Positions 8,149 to 15,745 of a stretch of 24,627 nucleotides of DNA are shown here, in pieces (within the stretch, counting starts at the first letter, position 1; each line of letters starts with the position of its first letter). The translations under genes and the position numbers were made by a program. The stretch lies in contig JAGWNT010000062.1 in the NCBI GenBank assembly GCA_028871195.1, forward strand, positions 1 through 24,627. The letters run 5' to 3'. This DNA comes from REEB85 sp018971455. GTDB lineage: Bacteria > Pseudomonadota > Alphaproteobacteria > Acetobacterales > Acetobacteraceae. A model generated the notes under the pieces. The model saw only the letters and a list, made by a program, of their open reading frames with translations, was not told where the DNA came from and did not search any database.

Positions 8149-9891
8149 TCATCTCCTTGCGAACAGGCGTTCGATTTCGGCGCGGCTGAGCTTGAGGAAG
8201 GTCGGCCGCCCATGGCTGCACGTCGCCGCCCGCGGCGTCGCCTCCATCTGGCGCAGCAGGGCGGCCATCTCGGCGCCCCCCAACCGCCGGCCGGCGCGGA
8301 TGCTGCCATGGCAGGCCATGCGCGCCACCACCGCGTCGAGCCGCGCCGCCAGCGCCGTGCCCTCGTCCATTTCGGCGAACTCGTCGGCGAGGTCGCGCAG
8401 CAGCGGCGCGGGATCGGGCGCGCCGAGCGCCGCCGGCAGCCCGCGCACCAGGATCGCGCCCGGGCCGAACGCCTCGATGTCGAGCCCGAGGCTCGCCAGA
8501 TCCCCGGCGCGGGCGAGCAGGCGGGCGACATCGGCGCGCGGCAGATCGACCACGGCAGGCAGCAGCAGCGCCTGGCCGCGCACGCCCCCCTCGGTCAGCT
8601 GGGTGCGGATCGCCTCATGGGTCAGGCGCTCATGGGCGGCATGCTGATCGACCAGCACCAGGCTGCCATCGGCCGCCACGGCGATGATGTAGGTGTCGAG
8701 CACCTGCGCAACCGGGGCGCCGAGCGGGTGCTCGGGCGCCGGGACGGTGGCCTCCAGCAGGCGCGCCGCCGGCGCCGTGACGAGCGGCAGCGCCGCCTCG
8801 GCCAGCCCCGCCCGCATCGTCGCCGGACGCGCCTGCGCCGGCACCAGCCGTAGCGCCGGGCGCCCGCCCGGCGAGGATGGCCGCTGGAAGACCGCCGTCG
8901 CCCCGCCCGCGCCGCCGGCGAGCGCGCGGCGCAGGCTGCCGATCACCAGGCCGCGCACCGCCTCGGGGTCGCGGAACCGCACCTCCGCCTTGGCCGGATG
9001 CACGTTGACATCCACCGCCGCGGGATCGAGCTCGAGGAACAGCGTCACCACCGGGTGCCGGCCGGGCGCGATGACGTCGCGATAGGCCACCCGCACGGCG
9101 GTGCGCAGCAGCGGGTCGGCGACCGGCCGGCCATTGACCACCAGCGTCTGCGCCATCGCAGTGGCCCGGCTCGCCGCCGGCGGTGCGGCGAAGCCCGACA
9201 GGCGCAACCCGTCCCGCTCGCCGGTGACCTCCAGCATCGCCGCCTCCGGCCCGAGCAGGGCGGCGATGCGCGCGGCGCGCGACTGCGCCGGCAGGTCGAA
9301 CGCCACCCGCCCCTCGGTCTCCAGGCGGAAGGCGATGGCAGGCGCGGCGAGCGCCAGGCGGCGCAGCGCGGTCTCGGCGGCCTCGGCCTCGGCGCGCGCG
9401 GATTTGAGGAATTTGCGCCGCGCCGGGGTGGCGAAGAACAGGTCGCGCACCACCACCAGCGTGCCGGGCGGCCCCGCCGCCGGCGCCACCTCGCCCACCG
9501 CCCCGCCCTCGACGCTGATGGCATGGGCGTGCGCCGCGCCATGCCGGCGGGAGGTGATGAGCAGCCGCGCCGCCGCGCCGATGCTGGGCAGCGCCTCGCC
9601 GCGAAACCCCAGCGTGGTGATGTGCACCAGGCTCTCATCGTCGAGCTTGGAGGTGGCGTGCCGCTGCACCGCCAGCCCCAGCTCCGCCCCGCTCATGCCG
9701 ATGCCGTCATCGGCGATCTCGATGCACGCGATGCCGCCGCCCTCGAGCCGTGCGGCGATGCGCGTCGCCCCGGCATCGAGCGCGTTCTCCACCAGCTCGC
9801 GCGCCGCCGCCGCCGGGCGCTCGACCACCTCGCCGGCGGCGATGCGGTTGATGGTCGCCTCCGAGAGCAGGCGAATGGGGCGGCGCGTCAC
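8149..9891 (-). CDS. mutL: DNA mismatch repair protein MutL (endonuclease-type)
   Basis: MutL couples MutS mismatch recognition to strand incision. The 580-residue protein has the GHKL ATPase domain (ELVENALDAG at 32-41 with Glu35, DDGIGM at 61-66, GFRGEAL at 95-101), the transducer domain (NVHPAKAEVRF), a Pro/Ala-rich linker of about 330-390, and a C-terminal dimerisation domain. That domain carries DQHA(X)2E(X)4E (Asp415 to Glu426), ACHGSIRAG (526-534) and CSHGRP (558-563). These are metal-binding nicking motifs, as in bacteria without MutH. The start is GTG, overlapping the pgi stop by four bases (GTGA), which indicates coupled translation. Confidence 0.97.
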   Translation of the reverse strand: MTRRPIRLLSEATINRIAAGEVVERPAAAARELVENALDAGATRIAARLEGGGIACIEIADDGIGMSGAELGLAVQRHATSKLDDESLVHITTLGFRGEALPSIGAAARLLITSRRHGAAHAHAISVEGGAVGEVAPAAGPPGTLVVVRDLFFATPARRKFLKSARAEAEAAETALRRLALAAPAIAFRLETEGRVAFDLPAQSRAARIAALLGPEAAMLEVTGERDGLRLSGFAAPPAASRATAMAQTLVVNGRPVADPLLRTAVRVAYRDVIAPGRHPVVTLFLELDPAAVDVNVHPAKAEVRFRDPEAVRGLVIGSLRRALAGGAGGATAVFQRPSSPGGRPALRLVPAQARPATMRAGLAEAALPLVTAPAARLLEATVPAPEHPLGAPVAQVLDTYIIAVAADGSLVLVDQHAAHERLTHEAIRTQLTEGGVRGQALLLPAVVDLPRADVARLLARAGDLASLGLDIEAFGPGAILVRGLPAALGAPDPAPLLRDLADEFAEMDEGTALAARLDAVVARMACHGSIRAGRRLGGAEMAALLRQMEATPRAATCSHGRPTFLKLSRAEIERLFARR

Positions 9892-11564
9892 GCCTCGCCC
9901 CGCAGCCCCCGGAAGCGGGCGACCAGCGCGGCCGTCGAGCCGTCATGGCCACCGGTCGCCGCCCCCGGCGCCAGCGCCGGCAGGATGCCGCCGGCCAGCA
10001 CCTTGCCCAGCTCCACGCCCCATTGGTCGAAACTGTCGATGCCCCACAGCCAGCCCTGCACGGCGACCTTGTGCTCGTAGAGCGCGATCAGCCGCCCCAG
10101 CGCATGGCCGTCGAGCTTGCGGAACAGGATCGTCGTGCTCGGCCGGTTGCCGGCGAAGACGCGGTGCGGCGCCACGGCGGCCACGCTCCGCGCGCTGGCC
10201 CCGGCGGCGCGCATCTCCGCCGTCACCTCCTCCAGCGTCTTGCCGCGCAGCAGGGCGGCGGACTGGGCGAAGGCGTTGGCGGCGAGGATGCGATGCGCCT
10301 CGGTGCGATCATGCGCGGCCTCGGCGGCAAGGATGAAATCCACCGGCACCGGCCGCGTGCCCTGGTGGACGAGCTGCATGAAGCTGTGCTGCGCGTCGGT
10401 GCCCGGCTCGCCGAAGATCACCGGGCAGGTGGCGCGCGGCGCGGCCGCGCCGTCGAGCCCGACGGACTTGCCGTTGCTCTCCATTTCGAGCTGCTGGAGA
10501 TAGGCCGGCAGGCGCCGCAGCCGCTCGTCATAGGTCAGCACGCAATGCGCGCCATAGCCCATGGCGTTGACCTGCCAGATGCCGACCAGCGCCAGCAGCA
10601 CCGGCAGGTTGTCGGCGAAATCGGCGCTCTGGAAATGGACATCCATCGCCCGCGCGCCCTCGAGCATGGCCGCGAACGCCCGCCAGCCGGCGGCCAGCGC
10701 GATCGACAGGCCGACCGGCGACCACAGCGAATAGCGCCCGCCCACCCAGTCGCGGAAGCCGAACATCCGCTCCGCCGGAATGCCGAACGCCTCGACCGCG
10801 GCGCGGTTGGTGGACAGCGCCACGAAATGCGCGCCCACTCCCGCTCCGCCCGAGACGCCCTCGCCCAGCGCCTCGGCGAACCACGCCCGCACGGCGCGCG
10901 CATTGGTCATCGTCTCCAGCGTGGTGAACGTCTTCGACGCCACCAGCACCAACGTGCGCGCCGGATCGATCGCTCCCTTCAGCGCGGCCAGCGCATGGCC
11001 ATCGACATTGGAGAGGAAATGCGCCGCCATCCGCCCGCCACGCGCCAGCGTCAGCGCCTCGGCGGCCATGCGCGGCCCGAGATCGGAGCCGCCGATGCCG
11101 ATGTTCAGCACCGTGTCGAAGGCCTGTCCGGTGGCGCCGCGCAGCGTGCCGTCATGCACGCGGGCGACGAAATCCTGCATGCGCGCCCGCTCGGCGGCGG
11201 CGAAGGCGCTCGCCTCCTCCACCCCGTCCGGCATGCTGGCGCGCAGCCCGGCCTCCGCCGGCGCGCGCAGCGCCATGTGCATCGCCGCCCGCCCCTCGGT
11301 GGGGTTGACCACGTCACCGGCGAACAGGCGCCGGCGGAACCCGTCCAGCCCCGCCGCGGCGGCAAGATCGAGCAGCCCGACCAGGGCCGCGCCGTCGATG
11401 GCGGTCTTGGAGAAATCGACCGTCAGGTCATCGAGGGTGGCGCTGAACCGCCGCGCGCGGGCCGGGTCGGCGGCGAACAGGGCGCGGATGTCGCGCGCCC
11501 CGGGCCGCGCCGCCAATTCGCCGATGCGTCGCCACGCCGCGGCCAGAACCGAATCGTCGCTCAT
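9888..11564 (-). CDS. pgi: glucose-6-phosphate isomerase
   Basis: This enzyme interconverts glucose-6-phosphate and fructose-6-phosphate in glycolysis/gluconeogenesis. The 558-residue protein carries NIGIGGSDLGPRMAAEAL, both PGI signatures (DWVGGRYSLWSPVG, and the later SFDQWGVELGK), and two SIS-type sugar-phosphate folds. Length is normal. ATG 11564 (MSDDSVLAAAW) is chosen as the family-like start. The open frame continues far upstream across the dehydrogenase gene, but that part is a shadow. The ribosome binding site is weak. It lies 71 bases after the SDR gene and overlaps mutL, so SDR-pgi-mutL-AMDase-like may be one transcript. Confidence 0.97.
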   Translation of the reverse strand: MSDDSVLAAAWRRIGELAARPGARDIRALFAADPARARRFSATLDDLTVDFSKTAIDGAALVGLLDLAAAAGLDGFRRRLFAGDVVNPTEGRAAMHMALRAPAEAGLRASMPDGVEEASAFAAAERARMQDFVARVHDGTLRGATGQAFDTVLNIGIGGSDLGPRMAAEALTLARGGRMAAHFLSNVDGHALAALKGAIDPARTLVLVASKTFTTLETMTNARAVRAWFAEALGEGVSGGAGVGAHFVALSTNRAAVEAFGIPAERMFGFRDWVGGRYSLWSPVGLSIALAAGWRAFAAMLEGARAMDVHFQSADFADNLPVLLALVGIWQVNAMGYGAHCVLTYDERLRRLPAYLQQLEMESNGKSVGLDGAAAPRATCPVIFGEPGTDAQHSFMQLVHQGTRPVPVDFILAAEAAHDRTEAHRILAANAFAQSAALLRGKTLEEVTAEMRAAGASARSVAAVAPHRVFAGNRPSTTILFRKLDGHALGRLIALYEHKVAVQGWLWGIDSFDQWGVELGKVLAGGILPALAPGAATGGHDGSTAALVARFRGLRGEA

Positions 11565-11635
11565 CGGCGAACCATAGCAGCAACCGCCCGCCCCTCCTAT
11601 GCGCGAGGGGTCCTGGGCGCGACGTGTCCGATGCG

Positions 11636-12406
11636 CTACCGGCCCGGCGCGCCGCCATCGATGGTCAGGATGGTGCCCGAGGTGTAGCCGGAGCGGGGGC
11701 TGGCCAGGAAGGCGACCGCGTCGGCGATCTCCTCCGGCTTGCCGGGCCGGGCGAAGGGCATGTCCTTGCACAGCTCGAGCCAGCGCGCCGGGTCGCCCAG
11801 CGCCTCCTGCGCGCGATGGCGCAGCAGCATCTCCAGCCGCGCCGTCGCCGTCGAGCCGGGGTTGATGCCGACCACGCGGATGCCGTCGATGGCGCTCGCC
11901 TGGCCGAGGGCGCGGGTGAAGGCCATCAGCCCGGCATTGCCGGTGGCGCCGGCAATGTAATTGGCCGGCAGCTTCTCGCCGGCGGCGCCGATGACGTTGA
12001 CGATGACGCCCGACCGCCGCGCCGCCATGTCGGCATAGACGGCCCGGCACAGCGAGATGAAGCCGAACACCTTGAGGTCCCAGGCGCGCCGCCAGGTCGC
12101 GTTGTCGACCGCCGCCAGCGTGCCGGGCGGAATGGCGCCGGCATTGTTGACCAGGATGTCGATGGCGCCGGCCTCGCGCGCCACCCGCACCACCTCCTCC
12201 TCGCGCGAGAGATCGGCGGCGATCGTCGCCACCTGCACCTGCCGGCGCGCCCGCACGGCGGCGGCGGCCTCGGCCAGGGTCGCCGGATCGCGCGCCACCA
12301 GCACGATGTCCACACCCTCGGCGGCGAGGCTCTCCGCGGTCGCCCGCCCGATGCCCTTGGAGCCGCCGGTGATCAGCGCGCGTCGGCCGGCCAGTTGCAG
12401 GTCCAT
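11636..12406 (-). CDS. atypical short-chain dehydrogenase/reductase
   Basis: The 256-residue Rossmann-fold protein has an intact cofactor-binding motif TGGSKGIG (13-20) and NNAG (87-90), and ends with the usual GY.SG..L.IDGG. ATG 12406 is preceded by GGAGGG six bases upstream. The catalytic tetrad is largely missing. Tyr150 is present in NYIAGATGN, but the Lys expected four residues later is Ala154. The position of the catalytic Ser reads Gly140 (NVIGAAG), and the usual Asn of helix 4 is not evident. It still belongs to the SDR superfamily by fold motifs, but standard ketone/alcohol redox chemistry is doubtful. Substrate unknown. Confidence 0.85.
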   Translation of the reverse strand: MDLQLAGRRALITGGSKGIGRATAESLAAEGVDIVLVARDPATLAEAAAAVRARRQVQVATIAADLSREEEVVRVAREAGAIDILVNNAGAIPPGTLAAVDNATWRRAWDLKVFGFISLCRAVYADMAARRSGVIVNVIGAAGEKLPANYIAGATGNAGLMAFTRALGQASAIDGIRVVGINPGSTATARLEMLLRHRAQEALGDPARWLELCKDMPFARPGKPEEIADAVAFLASPRSGYTSGTILTIDGGAPGR

Positions 12407-12473
12407 GTCGTTCCCTCCGTGACGATGGCGGCCCGTCGGCGCGCCTTCTCCACGGTCGATAGCATGGGCCGCG

Positions 12474-12492
12474 CGGGCGGGCGAACCGCCCG
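12474..12492 (-). terminator. GC hairpin after the small ORF, no T tract
   Basis: A perfect 7-bp inverted repeat (CGGGCGG / CCGCCCG, 5-base loop) begins 12 bases past the stop of the 47-residue ORF and lies upstream of the dehydrogenase gene. No run of T follows on the minus strand, so it is at best a pause or processing structure. In DNA this GC-rich such repeats also arise by chance. Confidence 0.25.
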
Positions 12493-12503
12493 TCGCCGCC
12501 CGG

Positions 12504-12647
12504 TCAGGCGGTGGCGCGGGGCTCCGCCTCGGGGGCCGAGACCTCGGCGAGCAGCGCCCATACGCGGCGCGGCTCGATGGCCACGTCCGGGTCGTTCAAC
12601 AGCCGGTCCAGCTCGTCCAGCTTGGCGGCGTATTCGGCTTCGCTCAT
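12504..12647 (-). CDS. small hypothetical protein, 47 residues
   Basis: This short open frame encodes an acidic, helical-looking peptide (SEAEYAAKLDELDRLLNDPD, then RRVWALLAEVSA) with balanced composition, unlike the Arg/Ala/Pro-rich shadows around it. ATG 12647 gives the most natural start, with GGATGGG just upstream. In-frame ATGs at 12656 and 12698 would add 3 or 17 residues. It lies between the Hint protein gene and the dehydrogenase gene on the same strand. I do not recognise a function. The amphipathic LDELDRLLND pattern could form a helix or bind a partner, but that is inference. Confidence 0.65.
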   Translation of the reverse strand: MSEAEYAAKLDELDRLLNDPDVAIEPRRVWALLAEVSAPEAEPRATA

Positions 12648-12751
12648 CGAACCCATCCACTCCAGATTCCGCACAGCCCGAGCTGAGCGCCCAATCATGG
12701 CGCGCGCGTGGCGGCGCGAAGGAGTTTCCGTGGAGCCGGGTTAAGGTTTCT

Positions 12752-14266
12752 TCAGCCGCGCCCCGCCTCAGGATGGGCCCCGGGGCGCGCCCCGGCGACG
12801 CTGTGCGGCGCATCCTGCGGGCGGACCCAGTATTCGAGCCCGACCGGCGCGAGCACCACCTCCAGCACGCCCGGCCCGGCGATCACCGCGGCGTCGCCAT
12901 CGGTCCATTGCCAGCCCGGTTCGGCATCCTGCCAGCCGGCGCCGCGATCGGACGCCGGCACCTCGCGGCCATCGAGGCGCAGACCGGCCACCGCCACGCC
13001 CAGGCGCCGGTGATCGGTGGCACCCGCCCCGGTCCAGTCGGGCCGCGCATGGCGCGAGACCAGGCGCACCGATCGCGTTCCGGCCGGCAGGTCGAACAGG
13101 TGGCGCGCGCCATCGCGCCGCGCCGCCACCCGCCGCCCATCGGCCAGCGCCACCAGCCCCGGCGCGGCGGTCCGCCGGTGGCCGAGCGCCGCCGCGCGCG
13201 CCAGCAGCCGCGCCCGCGCCGCCGCCAGCTCGCCGCCCGCCACCACGAGCCGGGCGCAGCCCTGCGCCTGCCACACGGCGCGGGCGAAATCGGCGTGCAT
13301 CATGATGGCCCCGCCGCCCTCGAAGGCGGCGCGGTTGCCGGTGTCGAGATAGCTCTCGCAGGCCAGCCCCTCGGCCAGCACCACATCGTGCATCGGCAGC
13401 TCGACATGCCAGTAAGTGACGCTGTCGGTCTCCTCCTGGGCGATGGTCGCGCCATTGATCAGATGGCGGACGGGGATCAGCACGCCGCCGGTGAACACCG
13501 CGTGATCGGGCGACAGCAGCAGCTCGCGCGCCGGCTGGCCGGGCGCGAAGGCGCCCGCCCGCACGCGCACCGGCCAGACATCCCGCGGCCGCGGATGGCG
13601 CCGGCAATCGACCCGGCGATGGCCGGTCCAGACCACCGGCACCTGGCCGCCGAAGGCCGAGAGGACGCGCTCGCCCGCCACCAGCCGCTCGACCGGCACA
13701 TCCCCGCCCAGCGTCGCGATGCGCGTGCCCTGGGCGTAGCAGGCGGCGCTGAAGACGGGGGTGAAGGATTCGCTCAGCCCCGAGCCGGTGGTCTGGCCGC
13801 CGAGCGAGAGCACGGCGGCGCCGGCATCGATGGTCGAGCCGAACACATCGATCCTGACATCGCCCGCCAGCACCAGCGCCCCCGCCTGCCCGAGCACCGC
13901 CGCCGTGCCGGTCAGCGCGCCGAAATTGGTCTGCACGGTGACGGCGATGGTGGTGGCGATGACGTTCTGCGGCAGGGTGAAGCCCGGCGGCAGCGTATAG
14001 CCGGGCGGCAGATCGGCCGTGGTCAGTGTCACGACCTGGTTGGGCGAGACCGTGTCGATCGTGACGTCCTGGATGAACACGCCGGAATAGTTCAGCGACG
14101 AGGCGAGCGCGTCCTGGGTGATGGTGATGCCGGTGATTGCCGGCGGCGGCCCGCTGCTGAACGTCACCGTGCCGGTCTGGGTGATGGCGACCTCGCCGGT
14201 AAATCCGGTGAGGCTGGTGCCGCCGGTGAAGATCTCGCCGGCCGCGAGCGTCAATGACCCCGACAT
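12752..14266 (-). CDS. Hint-domain protein with beta-rich N-terminus
   Basis: The 504-residue protein has three parts. Residues 1-172 are Thr/Gly/Val-rich beta sequence with a PPGYTLPPGFTLP repeat and no signal peptide. Residues 176 to about 320 form a Hint module of the bacterial Hint_2 type, the autoprocessing fold of inteins and hedgehog proteins. It starts at Cys176 (CYAQGTRIATLGG), has LLSPDHAVF (251-258) in the place of the conserved His block, and ends near ESYLDTGNR. A C-terminal domain includes LVSRHARPDW, DHRRLGVAVAGLRLDG and WQWTDGDAAV, found with Hint modules in Acetobacteraceae. ATG 14266 follows GGGGGAG closely; an in-frame GTG at 14284 is the alternative. It is a paralogue of the protein at 22221 to the window end. 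Its function is unknown; self-cleavage is only a possibility. Confidence 0.85.
   Translation of the reverse strand: MSGSLTLAAGEIFTGGTSLTGFTGEVAITQTGTVTFSSGPPPAITGITITQDALASSLNYSGVFIQDVTIDTVSPNQVVTLTTADLPPGYTLPPGFTLPQNVIATTIAVTVQTNFGALTGTAAVLGQAGALVLAGDVRIDVFGSTIDAGAAVLSLGGQTTGSGLSESFTPVFSAACYAQGTRIATLGGDVPVERLVAGERVLSAFGGQVPVVWTGHRRVDCRRHPRPRDVWPVRVRAGAFAPGQPARELLLSPDHAVFTGGVLIPVRHLINGATIAQEETDSVTYWHVELPMHDVVLAEGLACESYLDTGNRAAFEGGGAIMMHADFARAVWQAQGCARLVVAGGELAAARARLLARAAALGHRRTAAPGLVALADGRRVAARRDGARHLFDLPAGTRSVRLVSRHARPDWTGAGATDHRRLGVAVAGLRLDGREVPASDRGAGWQDAEPGWQWTDGDAAVIAGPGVLEVVLAPVGLEYWVRPQDAPHSVAGARPGAHPEAGRG
13332..13357 (-). repeat. 26-base exact repeat, shared with 24489-24514 (inverted)
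   Basis: The minus strand here encodes ESYLDTGN in the first Hint protein and is identical over 26 bases to the plus strand at 24489-24514 in the second. A second block (LLLSPDHAVF, around 13495-13524 and 24319-24348) differs at only two of 30 bases. The two genes are therefore an inverted pair about 11 kb apart. Confidence 0.8.
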
Positions 14267-14280
14267 GGCTCCCCCGTGCT

Positions 14281-14360
14281 GCACACAATTGCGTGCGGCA
14301 GATTGGGATCGTCAGACCGTCCCGATCAAGGAAAATAACGAAAAATTAACGTGTTTATTC
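14281..14360 (-). promoter_or_regulatory. AT-rich leader with palindrome before the Hint gene
   Basis: The gap between the hypothetical gene and this Hint gene contains the most AT-rich stretch I noticed in the window (about 14327-14358, with TTAATTTTT and GTTATTTT on the minus strand). Such islands usually hold a promoter, but no clean -35/-10 pair is evident. Nearer the gene, GCACACAATTGCGTGC (14281-14296) is a near-perfect 16-base palindrome centred on CAATTG, 15 bases before the start codon. It could be an operator or a hairpin near the ribosome binding site. Confidence 0.35.
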
Positions 14361-14391
14361 GGCAACGATCACCGCCCGCCGGCCACGCCAC

Positions 14392-15639
14392 TCACATCGA
14401 GGAGAGCACCGCCGGCGCCAGCCCCGCCGCCTTCGCCGCCGGGTGGGCGGGGTTGCGGAAGCGCCACTCCCCGTCCGGCGCCGCGTCCGGCGCGCCGGCG
14501 CCGAACAATTCCAGGCGCGAGGCGCAGGTCACCGCCACCACGCCGCGCGCGGCGGGATGGGTGAGGAACTGCCGCGCCTCGCCCTCCAGCTCCAGCCGCT
14601 CGCGCAGATGGCGCCACTCGGCGCGGTCGGTATCCTCGACGAACATCGCCAGGATGCCCGGCCGCGTGCCGGACAGCCGGGCCGGCGCGAGGGCGGCGAG
14701 CCTGCGGCGGATGGCCGCGGCCACCTCGTCCTCCCGCCCGGCCCGCGCCGCCAGCACGAACACGCCCGGCCCGCGCGCCATCACCGCCAGATGCGCCTGG
14801 TGGCCGAATTCCCGCCGCAGGGAGGAGACCAGCCCCACCCGGTCGGGCGCCATGCCGTCCTGCCCCGTCCCGTCGGGTCCGCCGGCGCCGCTCTCGCCCA
14901 GCTGCGCCGCCGCCAGCATCAGCGGGTCGAGCCGCAGCACCGCGGCCTCGTCCTGGTCCGCGCGGCGGCTCTCGGCCAGCATGGCGTGGATGCGCCGGTG
15001 CAGGGCGGCCAGCCCGCCGGCCTCGCCGCGCAGCCCCTGCGGCAGGGTCAGCTTGAGCAGATAGCGCCCCGGATGGTCGGCAAGCCAGCGTTGCAGATCG
15101 GGGTCGATGGCGTCGATCAGCCGCACCCAGGAGCTGCGCTGCACGTCGCGCCCCTCCTCGGCGGAAACCACGTCGCATGCGATCTCGGCCTCCGCGCCGT
15201 TGCGGCGGATCAGCAGATCGAACGGGGCCTCCTCCGCCAGGCCCGCGAACTGCACGGCGAAGCCGCGCGCCTGTTGCAGCGCCGCGGTGCGCGCCAGGTG
15301 GAACAGCGGAATCAGCGAGTCGGGCCCGGCCAGCGCCGCCCGCAGCGCCGCCCGCAGCCGCGCCCGCCCCGCCGCCGGGAGGTCCGCCGCCGCCTGCACC
15401 AGCGTCTCGGCCAGCGCCACCACGCGGGCCTCGCCGGGGCTCGGCGCGGCGCCCTGGCGCAGTTTCTCGAGGACGAGCTCGATGGCGTGGCGCTGCGCCA
15501 GCGCCCGCCCGACGCGCGGGCTGCGCGCGATCTCGGCGCGCAGGTCCTGCTGGCGGGCGGCCCAGATCTTCGCCCCCGCGAGGTCCACCAGCGCGGCGAC
15601 GGTGGCGCTCACGCTGCCTGCAGGATGCTGTCTTGCCAT
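14392..15639 (-). CDS. hypothetical protein, possible degenerate PD-(D/E)XK-like nuclease fold
   Basis: I do not recognise a named family for this 415-residue protein. An alpha-helical, Ala/Arg-rich N-terminus (about 1-125) is followed by FDLLIRRNGAEAEIACDVVS (140-159) and then AEEGRDVQR. This is reminiscent of hypothetical proteins with EIECK.VSAD.GR, whose E-x-K resembles a PD-(D/E)XK nuclease site. Here the equivalent residues read A-C-D, so nuclease activity would be lost. The later region has a conserved-looking GTRPGILAMFVED..AEW segment and VAVTCASRLELFG. ATG 15639 is preferred over the in-frame TTG at 15648. The gene has a palindromic operator candidate in its leader. Confidence 0.75.
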   Translation of the reverse strand: MARQHPAGSVSATVAALVDLAGAKIWAARQQDLRAEIARSPRVGRALAQRHAIELVLEKLRQGAAPSPGEARVVALAETLVQAAADLPAAGRARLRAALRAALAGPDSLIPLFHLARTAALQQARGFAVQFAGLAEEAPFDLLIRRNGAEAEIACDVVSAEEGRDVQRSSWVRLIDAIDPDLQRWLADHPGRYLLKLTLPQGLRGEAGGLAALHRRIHAMLAESRRADQDEAAVLRLDPLMLAAAQLGESGAGGPDGTGQDGMAPDRVGLVSSLRREFGHQAHLAVMARGPGVFVLAARAGREDEVAAAIRRRLAALAPARLSGTRPGILAMFVEDTDRAEWRHLRERLELEGEARQFLTHPAARGVVAVTCASRLELFGAGAPDAAPDGEWRFRNPAHPAAKAAGLAPAVLSSM

Positions 15640-15668
15640 GTGCGCCAACCCCGAACCGAACGCATTGC

Positions 15669-15691
15669 CAGACCGAACGGTCTGCCTTATC
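15669..15691 (-). promoter_or_regulatory. TetR-type palindromic operator over a candidate -10 box
   Basis: CAGACCGAACGGTCTG (15669-15684) is a perfect 16-base palindrome of the AGACCG-N2-CGGTCT form used by TetR-family repressors (NemR-like boxes have the form TAGACC-N4-GGTCTA). Immediately upstream on the minus strand is GATAAG (15691-15686) with TGC before it, resembling an extended -10 element. The palindrome would then cover the transcription start about 30 bases before the hypothetical gene at 15639. No TetR-family gene is present in the window. Confidence 0.55.
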
Positions 15692-15745
15692 GCACAGCGG
15701 CGGGCCCGGGGCCATAGGCGACCGCCGCGGTCCGGATGGATGGCG

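Noticed and set aside
11587..11612. Inverted repeat CCCCTC / GAGGGG between the SDR gene and pgi as a terminator
   Set aside because: The stem is only six base pairs with an eight-base loop and no T tract, so it is not distinguishable from chance.
14369..15715. A 448-codon minus-strand frame over the hypothetical gene
   Set aside because: Its composition is Gly/Ala/Arg low complexity. The alternative frame 14392-15639 has a varied, protein-like composition and a better start.
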